Shown one piece after another: positions 19,165 to 28,326 of a stretch of DNA of 64,000 nt (within the stretch, counting starts at the first letter, position 1; every line of letters starts with the position of its first letter). Below the pieces are notes generated by a model. It was not told the origin of the DNA. It did no database searches and saw nothing but the letters and a program-made list of their open reading frames with translations. Origin of the DNA: G965226155 sp965226155. GTDB taxonomy: Bacteria; Pseudomonadota; Gammaproteobacteria; Eutrophobiales; Eutrophobiaceae. The position numbers were made by a program, and so were the translations under genes. The stretch covers positions 1,364,001 to 1,428,000 of the forward strand of contig OZ245331.1 of assembly GCA_965226155.1 (NCBI GenBank), written 5' to 3'.

Positions 19165-20232
19165 CGCGGATTCAACTTTGAAGTGCAACGTTGATGTTAA
19201 AAAAGACTTCATGTGGTGTTTTTGAATTAAGTGTTTTTCTGGGACGGTGATTGAGTTTTTTCATGACCAAGTTTAACTGCTTTTGTGTAATCGTGCTGAA
19301 GTCCATTTTCTTTGGGAAGTACTGTCGAATGAGACCATTGATATTTTCATTTAAACCCCGTTCCCAGGAGGCATAAGGATGTGCAAAATAGAACCCCGCG
19401 TTCAATTGTTGAGCAATAACCTCATGCTCAGCAAATTCTTTTCCATTATCCGAGGTGATCGTGTGAACCGACGCCTTCATATTAGACAACAATCGCACGA
19501 TAGCTTGCCTGACGGCAGAGGCAGTTCGTCGTTTCACCTGTGCAATCAAGGTGTACATCGACTTGCGCTCGCTCAAGGTGACCAGCGCCTGTCGATGGCC
19601 TTTGCCGATGACGGTGTCCACTTCCCAGTCACCGATGCGTGTCTTCCTGTTCACAATGGCGGGACGCTTATCAATGCTGCCCTGATTCACCAGAACCTCA
19701 CGACGTTGATAACTACCATAACGCTTCTTTCGTTTCTTCTGGCAACGCAAGTACCGGTACAGCTCACCGCCGTCTGCCTTGTCCTGGTATATGTAGTGAT
19801 ATATCCATTCATGACTCAGAGCGATACCTTCTCGTTTATGCAACCAGTCACTGATTTGCTCAGGACTCCATTCGTCCCGCAGCCAGACCTCTACTCGCTC
19901 CCACAAGGTCGTGGTGAGTCGCTGTTGTTGGCTGGCTTCTCGACGCGCTTGCCGGAGCAACTGAGCTTGGCGGGGTCGATAGCCTCTCAAGCCACGGTTG
20001 CGTCTGAGTTCACGGCTAATAGTAGATTTATGCACGCCTATCAAGGCGGCTATCTCCGTTTGTGTATGTCCTGCTTTCATCAGGGCGCAAATCTGGTAAC
20101 GTTGATGCTCGGTAAGCTGTGTGTAGTGTCTCATCTGCGCCTCTCTTTCTTGCTGGAACGAAAGGTAAGGATGCTACCGCAGCTTGCCGTTCTTGCCACC
20201 TAATTGAGTTGCACTTACAAATTGAATTCACG
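19165..20232. mobile_element. IS30-family insertion sequence, copy 1
   Basis: A 1068-bp element between secA and argJ. The ends are CGCGGATTCAAC on the left and the complement of CGTGAATTCAAT on the right; over 25 bases the two terminal repeats differ at five positions. It is flanked by an exact 3-bp duplication, GGA at 19162-19164 and 20233-20235, which fixes the borders and is the size expected for IS30. The element carries one minus-strand transposase. Its sequence is visibly more GC-rich than the surroundings. Insertion is intergenic and breaks no gene. Confidence 0.96.
19172..20134 (-). CDS. IS30-family transposase (copy 1, intact)
   Basis: A 320-residue transposase. The N-terminal helix-turn-helix region includes LTEHQRYQICALMKAGHTQ and IGVHKSTISRELRRNRG, the hallmark of the IS30 family. 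The catalytic DDE core reads GDWEVDTVIG, then TSDNGKEFAEH, then ERGLNENINGLIRQYFPK. All acidic residues are present. The copies in this window differ by only a few residues, so spread was recent. Confidence 0.97.
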   Translation of the reverse strand: MRHYTQLTEHQRYQICALMKAGHTQTEIAALIGVHKSTISRELRRNRGLRGYRPRQAQLLRQARREASQQQRLTTTLWERVEVWLRDEWSPEQISDWLHKREGIALSHEWIYHYIYQDKADGGELYRYLRCQKKRKKRYGSYQRREVLVNQGSIDKRPAIVNRKTRIGDWEVDTVIGKGHRQALVTLSERKSMYTLIAQVKRRTASAVRQAIVRLLSNMKASVHTITSDNGKEFAEHEVIAQQLNAGFYFAHPYASWERGLNENINGLIRQYFPKKMDFSTITQKQLNLVMKKLNHRPRKTLNSKTPHEVFFNINVALQS

Positions 20233-20246
20233 GGATGAAGTAATTT

Positions 20247-21470
20247 ATGACCAATGAATTAAAACCCGCAAGTTCTCTTTTCCCTGTAAAAGGCATTACA
20301 CTGTCTTCGACAAGTGCTGGAATCTATAAAAGAAAGATACGCAATGACGTAATGTTAATCGGAATATCTGATCAATCGACAGTAACAGCAGTTTTTACGA
20401 AAAATGCTTTTTTTGCGGCCCCAGTTGCTGTCGCACGGAAACACTTACTAAGCTGCACGCCACAGTATTGCTTGGTTAATGCTGGAAATGCCAATGCTGG
20501 TACTGGTGAGAAGGGTATCGAAGATGCATTCGAAACATGTAAAGCTGTTGCAAATCTTGGAGGATGCCCCCCTGAATCTGTCTTGCCATTTTCCACTGGT
20601 GTTATTGGAGAGGAATTACCCGTTGACAAGATTTCAGCTGTTATACCGGAACTGATTGAGAACCTTTCTGAAACTAACTGGAATGCTTGCGCGGAAGCCA
20701 TTATGACGACTGATACCGTACCCAAATCGATATCAAAGCAAGTCGAGATTGAGGGCAATACAATAACCATAACAGGCATCACTAAGGGCTCGGGCATGAT
20801 AAGACCTGACATGGCAACTATGTTGGCATTTATCGGGACAGATGCATGTGTTGAGCAACCTGCACTAAATCTGCTTTTGAAAAATGCTGTAGAAATTTCT
20901 TTTAATCGGATATGTGTTGATGGCGATATGTCCACAAATGACGCTTGTATTTTAATTGCAACCGGCAAATCTACTCATCAGGCTATTAGCGATGACAAGG
21001 GTGAAGCATACAAAATACTCCAGGCAGCGATTAACGAAGTGTGCATTTTTCTTGCCCAGGCGATAGTTAGGGATGGAGAAGGTGCAACTAAATTTATCAG
21101 CATAACTGTAGACAAAGGTAGGACCAGAGGGGAATGTTTGTCAGTTGGATATGCAATAGCAACTTCATCTCTTGTAAAAACGGCGTTTTTTGCATCTGAC
21201 CCGAATTGGGGACGTATATTGGCAACGATTGGCAGGGCAGGGATTGATGATCTGGATGTGAATAGAGTGTCGATTTACCTAAATGGCTGTTGTATTGTGA
21301 AAAATGGTTCTGTAGATAAAGATTATACGGAAGAACAAGGTATGAAGGTTATGTTAGTTGAAGATATTGATCTCAATATTAGCCTGGATCGTGGTGGAGA
21401 GAATGAAGTGATATGGACCTGTGACCTGTCCCATGACTATGTCAGTATCAATGCTGAGTACCGGACCTGA
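20247..21470 (+). CDS. argJ: Bifunctional glutamate N-acetyltransferase / ornithine acetyltransferase
   Basis: Arginine-pathway enzyme that recycles the acetyl group from N-acetylornithine to glutamate. Recognised by VNAGNANAGTGEKG near residue 75 and by the self-cleavage site KGSGMIRPDMATML, where the Thr at about 191 becomes the N-terminal nucleophile of the beta chain. The blocks DGDMSTNDACILIATG and VRDGEGATKFI follow in the beta chain. 407 residues, full length. The promoter may be affected by IS30 copy 1, whose right end is only 14 bases upstream of the ATG. Confidence 0.96.
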   Translation: MTNELKPASSLFPVKGITLSSTSAGIYKRKIRNDVMLIGISDQSTVTAVFTKNAFFAAPVAVARKHLLSCTPQYCLVNAGNANAGTGEKGIEDAFETCKAVANLGGCPPESVLPFSTGVIGEELPVDKISAVIPELIENLSETNWNACAEAIMTTDTVPKSISKQVEIEGNTITITGITKGSGMIRPDMATMLAFIGTDACVEQPALNLLLKNAVEISFNRICVDGDMSTNDACILIATGKSTHQAISDDKGEAYKILQAAINEVCIFLAQAIVRDGEGATKFISITVDKGRTRGECLSVGYAIATSSLVKTAFFASDPNWGRILATIGRAGIDDLDVNRVSIYLNGCCIVKNGSVDKDYTEEQGMKVMLVEDIDLNISLDRGGENEVIWTCDLSHDYVSINAEYRT

Positions 21471-21505
21471 TAGAGGTTGCTTGCTGGAATTACACATTAA
21501 GACTC

Positions 21506-22498
21506 ATGCCTAACGGTCCACACCATATCGTCGTAGGCATCGTTTATAATAGTTTTCGGGACAGGATTTTAATCACAAGGCGTGATTTGGGTGCTCATCA
21601 AGGTGGATTGTGGGAATTTCCAGGAGGAAAAGTAAGGCAAAGAGAATCAGAATGGCAAGCATTAACCCGGGAATTAATTGAAGAAGTTAATATTTCTGCA
21701 AGCCGTGGCCACCGGTTAGTTCGATTTATACATGAATATCCTGATGTAAAATTATTACTGGATGTTTGGATGATAGACGAATGGTCGGGTCAGTATGCCA
21801 GCAATGATGGTCAATTAGTCGAGTTTGTAACATATCAGGAACTCATGTCTAGGGAGTTTCCCCCTGCAAACGCTAAAATACTTAGGTTGATTCATTTGCC
21901 ACTTCTATACCTCATCACGCCAGATTTGATTCGATACGATGAAGAATTTCTGAGAATGATAACAAGAATGATTGACAGTGGCTTAACCTTGATTCAGTTT
22001 CGAAGTAAAAAGGCTCCTCTGGACGAACAATATAGTCTCGTGCAAAGGCTAATCAAGATTTGCAACAATGGTAACTGTGAATTATTGTTCAATGGGACTG
22101 CTGAAAAAGCTTTGGAGTTGGGTACACACGGCGTGCATCTGCCCGGCGAGAAACTAATGCAATTAGATAATCGCCCACTTCCAGAAAACTGCTTGGTAGC
22201 CGCGTCCTGTCATAATGAGACAGAGCTTATGCATGCTTGTAAAATCGGTATAGACTTTTGTGTTCTGGGTTCGGTCTATGATTCCAACACTGAACCTTTT
22301 AAGTCTGGGATGGGTTGGGAGCAATTTCAATCACTAGTAATGAAATCAACTATCCCTGTTTATGCATTAGGCGGTATAAACGTAAGTGATCTTGGTATTG
22401 CGCAACAACATGGTGCACATGGAGTAGCGATGATAAAGGGCGTATGGAATAATAGTGACCCACTTTCTGCCGTCAGGAACCTGAGCAGACAGAGTTAA
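21506..22498 (+). CDS. Nudix hydrolase fused to thiamine-phosphate-synthase-like domain
   Basis: Two-domain protein of 330 residues. Residues 1-130 are a MutT-type Nudix domain with the box GGKVRQRESEWQALTRELIEE, all metal-binding glutamates in place, preceded by GGLWEFP as in MutT (8-oxo-dGTP hydrolase). Residues about 135-325 resemble ThiE: LYLITPDL, IQFRSKKA, HGVHLPGE, ASCHNETEL, VLGSVYDSNT and YALGGI. This fusion is known downstream of argJ in pseudomonads and relatives. The Nudix half probably cleans up oxidised dGTP; whether the ThiE half is catalytic cannot be told from sequence. Its stop shares four bases with the convergent yacG stop. Confidence 0.92.
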   Translation: MPNGPHHIVVGIVYNSFRDRILITRRDLGAHQGGLWEFPGGKVRQRESEWQALTRELIEEVNISASRGHRLVRFIHEYPDVKLLLDVWMIDEWSGQYASNDGQLVEFVTYQELMSREFPPANAKILRLIHLPLLYLITPDLIRYDEEFLRMITRMIDSGLTLIQFRSKKAPLDEQYSLVQRLIKICNNGNCELLFNGTAEKALELGTHGVHLPGEKLMQLDNRPLPENCLVAASCHNETELMHACKIGIDFCVLGSVYDSNTEPFKSGMGWEQFQSLVMKSTIPVYALGGINVSDLGIAQQHGAHGVAMIKGVWNNSDPLSAVRNLSRQS

Positions 22499-22677
22499 TG
22501 CGTGGTTGATTTATTATCCTTATCAATTGGTATATCCGAATGATCCGAGGGTATTTTATGCTCCTCGTTTAGCCACGCACCTAGGTCAATCAACTTGCAT
22601 CTTTCAGAACAGAAAGGTAACCACTGCGTATCTGTGAAAGTGGTAACTAGTATGCTACAAGAAGGACATTTTTTCAT
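22495..22677 (-). CDS. yacG: DNA gyrase inhibitor YacG (zinc-binding)
   Basis: A 60-residue zinc protein. The four metal cysteines occur as CPSC near the N-terminus and FCSERC near residue 27, followed by the diagnostic KLIDLGAWLNEEHKIP. In E. coli YacG binds GyrB and blocks DNA binding. It is the last gene of a minus-strand block coaE-zapD-yacG, overlaps the zapD stop by four bases, and ends tail-to-tail with the Nudix fusion on a shared TTAA. Confidence 0.95.
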   Translation of the reverse strand: MKKCPSCSILVTTFTDTQWLPFCSERCKLIDLGAWLNEEHKIPSDHSDIPIDKDNKSTTH

Positions 22678-23444
22678 AAAATACAGCAGTGCAATTCAAA
22701 ATCAACATCTGAATCTACCTGGCTAGGTCTGGCAGATGTGTCAAGTTGCTCCATCATCCGAACGGTAAAACGATGTTTGCCTGCACTGATTTCTGGGAAA
22801 CATATAGAATCAGGTTGTAATATTATACGGATCAACTGGCAGTTTATATTCTGTTCGAGTGACTTCTGAAAAAATCCCTTATTGGCTTTTTCATATGACG
22901 GATTAGTGCTGTTACGAAGTAAGCCCAATGAAAGATCAAGGCTGTGTTTAATTATTAGTAAGTCTTTTTGCCAATCAAATAATGACTGGTGTTTTTCTTC
23001 GACTGGCCTGTGTAGCCATTGGTGATAGGCAGGCAAATCAAAGTTACATGATCCGCCTAAGATCGCGTTACGCTGCTTGAGTGAACTTATTAATTCACTT
23101 TGTCGTAGTGATTGTCCTGGTTGACAGTTTTTATCTCGCAGTTCTTCTAGATAGTTGCTGATATCTATGAGAATGTTATTTAATCTTTCTATATTAACCC
23201 CTGGATTTTTATTGAGTGCATTTAAGGTTGATGAATGTGTCTCCAGATCCTTGATTAAATCAAGTTTAATGTCAGTTCTGCTGAGTAGTTCTGTAATATC
23301 GAGGAGAGAGTTAAGGGCGGAGCGCGTACCCCACTCGCTCAAGTCCTCTATATAATGATCTATTTGATTAATCAAAAATTCCATTCTGAGAAACGTTCTG
23401 ACACGTTCATTTAATGGCTGTTCGTAAACTATTCCTGAGTGCAC
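22674..23444 (-). CDS. zapD: Cell division protein ZapD
   Basis: FtsZ-associated protein that bundles protofilaments. The N-terminal helical block YEQPLNERVRTFLRMEFL is characteristic, as is the C-terminal sandwich containing PAYHQWLHRP and FPEISAGKHRFTVRMM. 256 residues, close to the usual 247-250. The start is GTG. It sits between coaE and yacG as in many gammaproteobacteria. Confidence 0.93.
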   Translation of the reverse strand: MHSGIVYEQPLNERVRTFLRMEFLINQIDHYIEDLSEWGTRSALNSLLDITELLSRTDIKLDLIKDLETHSSTLNALNKNPGVNIERLNNILIDISNYLEELRDKNCQPGQSLRQSELISSLKQRNAILGGSCNFDLPAYHQWLHRPVEEKHQSLFDWQKDLLIIKHSLDLSLGLLRNSTNPSYEKANKGFFQKSLEQNINCQLIRIILQPDSICFPEISAGKHRFTVRMMEQLDTSARPSQVDSDVDFELHCCIL

Positions 23445-23453
23445 AGTATTCGA

Positions 23454-24068
23454 TCAAGCTTGCTGTGTTTTCGTCAATTTATCTAAATAATTAAGATGTA
23501 GAACCTGAACTTGGTCTGATAGTCGATTTATATCATCATTGCTAATTATATTATCCGCTGCTTTTAGGCGATCATGTCTCGTTACCTGAGTCTTTATTAT
23601 ATCTCGTACATGCTCTTCAGACATCCTATCACGGTTTGCCACTCTTTCGATTTGGCTAGGTTCATCACAATCAACGACTAGAACGGTATCTACTTTGTTA
23701 TGAGCTTCGGTTTCAAGTAGTAAAGGGATTATAATTATGCAATACGGATATTTAATCTGTTTGATTTTATTATCAATTTCAGTATAAACAAGCGGGTGAA
23801 TAACAGATTCAAGTTGAACACGTAATTCATCGTTTGAAAAGACGATCTCCCTCATTACATCTCTTGACAAAGTCCCGTCATGATTAAGGATTTGTTTTCC
23901 GAACAAGTTGATTATTTTATTTAAAGCAGGTTTACCTGGCTCCACAAGTTGATGGGAAATTTTATCAGCATCAATTACTGGGACCCCAATTTTAGAAAAT
24001 AACGCTGCAACGGTAGACTTACCGGCGCCAATTCCGCCAGTTAGTCCAACGCGGTAAGAAGAAGTCAT
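23454..24068 (-). CDS. coaE: Dephospho-CoA kinase
   Basis: Phosphorylates dephospho-CoA in the last step of coenzyme A synthesis. The P-loop GLTGGIGAGKST is at residues 8-19 from the ATG at 24068, followed by VIDADKISHQLVEPG. The later block RVANRDRMSEEHVRDII is the lid and CoA region. An in-frame TTG at 24086 would add six residues, but the ATG two bases past the pilD stop is the better start. About 204 residues, normal length. Confidence 0.95.
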   Translation of the reverse strand: MTSSYRVGLTGGIGAGKSTVAALFSKIGVPVIDADKISHQLVEPGKPALNKIINLFGKQILNHDGTLSRDVMREIVFSNDELRVQLESVIHPLVYTEIDNKIKQIKYPYCIIIIPLLLETEAHNKVDTVLVVDCDEPSQIERVANRDRMSEEHVRDIIKTQVTRHDRLKAADNIISNDDINRLSDQVQVLHLNYLDKLTKTQQA

Positions 24069-24070
24069 AC

Positions 24071-24943
24071 TTAGGCGACTGCCCAATTGTAATATAAGGT
24101 AGTCAATTCATTGCCATAAATTAAAGCTATCCAGCCAGCAATGGCGAGATATGGCCCGAAAGGAATCGGTTTGCTTTGTGAATGATTGTAAAAGAAGATT
24201 AGTCCCAATCCGACAAGTGCTCCTGCTATCGAGGAGAGTATGATGATCAGCGGCAACATCTGCCAACCTAACCAAGCACCCAGCATGGCCAGTAACTTGA
24301 AATCACCGTAACCCATACCTTCTTTGCCTGTAACTATTTTAAATACCATATATACAATCCAAAGGATCAAGTATCCAAATATTGCGCCAAGCAGGCTTGA
24401 ATAGATATCAGTGAATGTCCCGAACATATTGGCAATAATACCTAACCACAATATCGGCATCGTAATGTCATCCGGTAACAATTGGCAGTCATAATCAATC
24501 ATGGTCTGGGCAATTAATGTCCATGTTAATACAATAGCTAAAATAAACTGCATGGTAACGCCGAATGTTGCTACTATAACGAGGCTGAGAATACTAGTAC
24601 TTATTTCAACAGCCGGGTAACGAATCGATATCTGATTATTACATTCTGAGCATTTGCCGCCGAGAATCAGATAGCTGATTACAGGAATATTTTCAAGTGC
24701 TGATATTTTATGGTTACAATGTGGACAGGCTGATCGAGGTAGAATCAGATTATATTTTTCTACAGGTTCATCTTCATTTTTGACGTCAAGAATTCTGCGA
24801 CATTCCTGTTTCCAGTCTCTCTCCATCATTTTTGGAATTCTGTGTATGACAACATTGAGAAAACTGCCGACAACAAGCCCAACTATTCCAACTACGAAGT
24901 AAAAGAATATGATATTGGAATGAAAAAAGTAGATAAGATACAT
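24071..24943 (-). CDS. pilD: Type IV prepilin peptidase / N-methyltransferase
   Basis: Inner-membrane aspartyl protease that cleaves and N-methylates prepilins. The N-terminal GSFLNVVIHRIP leads into a cytoplasmic zinc loop with CPHC and CSEC pairs, then ISIRYPAVE. The two catalytic aspartates lie in TMIDYDCQLLPDD and GYGDFKLLAMLG. About eight hydrophobic segments are visible and the 290-residue length is typical. It is the only intact gene of the pilB-pilC-pilD group, which may reflect an additional role processing other pseudopilins, or simply chance. Confidence 0.95.
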   Translation of the reverse strand: MYLIYFFHSNIIFFYFVVGIVGLVVGSFLNVVIHRIPKMMERDWKQECRRILDVKNEDEPVEKYNLILPRSACPHCNHKISALENIPVISYLILGGKCSECNNQISIRYPAVEISTSILSLVIVATFGVTMQFILAIVLTWTLIAQTMIDYDCQLLPDDITMPILWLGIIANMFGTFTDIYSSLLGAIFGYLILWIVYMVFKIVTGKEGMGYGDFKLLAMLGAWLGWQMLPLIIILSSIAGALVGLGLIFFYNHSQSKPIPFGPYLAIAGWIALIYGNELTTLYYNWAVA

Positions 24944-25037
24944 TTTCGCTGGACTTCATTCGAAGTGCTACGAGAAAAGTTAGTTTAAATAGTGACCGCT
25001 CAGTCCTAGGATAGCCAAATTCAAGCCTGCAGATTTT

Positions 25038-26256
25038 TTATACCACAGCGCCCATTTTGAAAATAGGCAGGTACATACCAATGACAATTCCACCAATAAC
25101 AACACCAAGAAATGCCATAATCGCCGGTTCAAGTAGACTGGTAAGTGCATCGACTGCATCGTCTACTTCTTGTTCGTACCAGTCTGCAACCTTACCTAGC
25201 ATGGTGTCGATTGCGCCTGACTCTTCACCGATGGCTCCCATTTGTACTACCCATATTGGGGAACAGGCCTGTCTCACGCATACTCGCTTGTAGCTGGGTA
25301 CCGGTCGAAATCTCGTCACGCATTTTCATACAAGCATCGTAGAATACGATGTTACCGCATGCCCCTGCCACGGAGGTCATCGATTCAACCAGAGGGGTTC
25401 CTGCGGCAAACATGGTCTCCAATGTTCGGGCAAACCTGGCAACAGCAGACTTTTCAAGAACTTCCCCGATGATAGGTAGTTTCAGGGAATAACGGTCCAT
25501 GAATTCAGCAAATTTCTTTGACCGTTTTTTAAATTCTAATATTGTATATATAGTAGCTCCGATCACAGCAAATATTATATACCAGTAGTCCACAAAAAAA
25601 TTAGAAGAGTCGACCAGGAACTGGGTCAATGCAGGAAGTTCAGCTCCAAAGCTTGAGAACGGTTCGGAGAATTGTGGAATCACGAAGATCATCAAGATAG
25701 TAACAACGATGAAAGAGACGGCAATCACCGCCGTCGGATAGAACAGGGCTGCTTTAATTTTTGATTTCAGTGCCTCAGTTTTTTCCATATAAGTAGCGAG
25801 TTTATGGAGTATGGCTTCGAGGATACCCGCATGTTCCCCTGCTTCAACCAGGTTGCAATATAGCGAGTTGAAATTAAGCGGGTATTTTTTCAGGGCTTCT
25901 GTCAGCGAATTTCCTGCTTCGACTTCTGCTTTTATTCCTAGGATCAGATCCTGCATGCCAGCATTTTCGTGGCCGCGGCCTACGATTTCAAACGCTTGAA
26001 CGAGTGGGACGCCGGACGACATCATGGTTGCCAACTGGCGACTGAAGATGGTGATATCTTTCGGGGTAACCTTTGGTGTTGAGGCACCTAGCAACGGCTT
26101 GCGTTTTTTCTTGATCTTACTAGGATTAACGCCCTGTCTTCTCAAAACAGCCTTGACTAGGGCTTCAGATTGGCCACTTATTTCACCTTTGACTTTTTTA
26201 CCTGTTTTGTCTGTCCCTTCCCAGACAAACATGTCAGCTTTTGCTACTTTTGCCAT
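25038..26256 (-). pseudogene. pilC: Type IV pilus inner-membrane platform protein PilC, frameshifted
   Basis: PilC anchors the assembly ATPases at the inner membrane. The first 330 or so residues read normally from the ATG at 26256 (MAKVAKADMFVWEGTDKTGKKVKGE) through two T2SS-F repeats. At 25250-25252 a run reads GGG on the coding strand where GG would keep the frame as LFPNM-VVQM; the extra base shifts the ribosome to an early stop at 25225. The remaining 70 residues, including GAIGEESGAIDTMLGKVA and the last membrane helix, continue in the other frame to 25038. This is either a true single-base lesion or a sequence error; neighbouring pilB carries two more. Confidence 0.88.
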
Positions 26257-26261
26257 AATAA

Positions 26262-27988
26262 TTACTCTACTGTTACACGGTTAACTTCTGAAAGTGTGGT
26301 GATGCCATTTTTTGCCTTTTCCAGACCAGAATGGCGTATGTCCCAGATGCCTTCTTCGCCCGCCTGATCAGCCAATTGGACTGCATTAGCGCCTTCAATA
26401 ATCAATCGTTTTAATGCATCTGAAACTGGCATGACTTGGTAGATACCGCACCGGCCTTTATATCCGGAGTCACAGTCCTCATTACCTGTGACCGGCACAA
26501 AAAGCTTGATGCCTTGTTCAATCTCTTCTTCTGTATATCCCTCCTTCAGTAGCGCCTCTTTAGGCATATCCAGGGGTTCTCTGTATTCTTTATGGAGCAC
26601 GCGGCATAATCGTTGTGCGGTGATGAGGTTAATACTGGTTGCCACGGCAAAAGGAGCGATACCCATATCTTGTAATCGGGTTAGGGTCTGTGGAGCATCA
26701 TTGGTATGTAACGTAGACATAACCATATGGCCGGTCTGAGCAGCCTTAACAGCAATCCCTGCTGTACCCAAATCTCGGATCTCACCAACAAGAATGATAT
26801 CCGGATCCTGACGCAGGAAGGCTTTTAATGCTTTTTCAAATGTCATGCCAGTTCGTTCATCTACTTGAACTTGGTTGACACCAGGCAGGTTAATTTCAAC
26901 CGGGTCTTCCGCTGTAGAAATATTGATATCCACCTGGTTCAGGATGTTTATTCCGGTATATAGTGAAACAGTCTTTCCGCCACCAGTAGGTCCCGTAACC
27001 AAAAACATGCCATAGGGTTTATGCAGGTTTTCCATAAATGTTGCTTTTTGATGATCCTCATAACCCAGTTGATCAATTTGCAGTGCAGCGGCATCGGAAT
27101 TTAGGATACGCATTACGGTTTTTTCGCCAAACAGGGTGGGGCAAGTACTAACGCGAAAATCAATAGACTTGGTTTTAGATAACTTCAGCTTGATGCGACC
27201 ATCCTGAGGGACCCGACGTTCAGAGACATCGAGCCGTGACATGACCTTGATACGCGTAGCCATTTTACCCGTTAGACTAATAGGTGGTTTGGCCACTTCC
27301 ATAAGTACACCATCAATACGAAATCTGACACGAAAAAATTTCTCATAATGTTCAAAATGCAGGTCAGAGGCGCCATTTTTTAATTGCGTCCAGCAGGACC
27401 TTATTGACAAACTTTACGACAGGCGCATCATCTATTTCAGTATCATCATCACCTGCATCGGGTTGCCCTTCATCAGCAACTTCCAAATCATCTAGATTAT
27501 CAAACTCATCATCATCCATTGCACCGAGCCCGCCTTCCATTTCCTCAAGTGACTTTTCGATGACTTTGGCGAGCTTGTCTTCTTCTACCAGTATGGCTTC
27601 GGTATTTGTACCGGTCGCAAATTTGATCTCATCAAGGGCAAGAAGATTAGTGGGGTCGGATACTGCGATATACAGTCGCTTACCACGCTTGAAAATAGGC
27701 AAGGAGTGGTGTTTTTTGATCAAGGTATCCTTTAACTAGTTTAACCGTGTCGATATCAATATCCATGGCGTTGATATCGAGTACGGGGACGCCAAATTCT
27801 TGGGAAGCAGCAACGGCTATATCACGGCTGGGAACCAGATTATTTTCTACCAAATACGGGACGAATGCCTTTTTCTTGCTCAAGGCTTTTTGATGGTGAT
27901 CGGCAGCTGCGGCTTCCTCTAGCAGGCCATCCATCACCAGCTTTCTGGCGAGGCCGCTTAGACGGACTTTGTTTGCGGAAACAGCCAT
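26262..27988 (-). pseudogene. pilB: Type IV pilus extension ATPase PilB, two frameshifts
   Basis: Hexameric ATPase that powers pilus extension. Three reading frames are needed: 27988 to about 27725 (MAVSANKVRLSGLARKLV), about 27725 to 27376 (LIKKHHSLPIFKRG) and 27374 to 26262 (GASDLHFEHYEK, the GSPII core). One extra base near 27724-27729 and another at 27375 explain both shifts. Walker A reads GPTGGGKT, the Asp box TAEDPVEINLPG and Walker B ILVGEIRDLGTAG; relatives have DLETAEIA there, so two acidic residues are replaced by Gly. The C-terminal tetracysteine zinc motif also looks incomplete. The gene is probably non-functional. Confidence 0.88.
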
Positions 27989-28326
27989 AGTTGAATTACT
28001 CTTCCTTCATTTAGCTTGACGGCTAAATAGTAGATTATATTGTGAATATTACCAATACTTTTCTCGATATTGCAACGCACAAATAACGTCAAGCGCATCA
28101 TTAGAGAATTATACTACTTGTTCCCCTGTTTAGGGTGGACGAATTAATCAGGGAAAATAGCTGAATTCTGATTTTTAACGAAATTTTATAACAGCGGGTC
28201 GATTGGGTTGTAGCATTTTTTATCAGTGCCCGAAATGCAAAAGATACTTTAGCCATACACTGCCATGCGTGTTTTTATAAGGATAACATGACAAAACGCA
28301 TCGGGCGGTTCCCATCTTTGAGGAAT
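27989..28326. other. Intergenic region between clpB 3' end and pilB 5' end
   Basis: These 338 bases hold no coding sequence that I can support. On the minus strand, towards pilB, there is a weak sigma-70-like pair: TTGACG (28087-28092) and TATCGA (28064-28069) with 17 bases between them. Only the -35 half is good. A short GGAAG about ten bases before the pilB ATG could serve as its ribosome binding site. No clear terminator follows clpB. Confidence 0.35.

Noticed and set aside
19379..20203. A 274-codon open frame antisense to the transposase, present in IS30 copies 1, 3 and 4 and, reversed, in copy 2
   Set aside because: It mirrors the codon pattern of the transposase, has no family features, and is conserved only because the copies are near identical.
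20372..20968. Long open frame of 198 codons opposite argJ
   Set aside because: Argj is clearly coded on the plus strand; the antisense frame has no recognisable motif or start signal.
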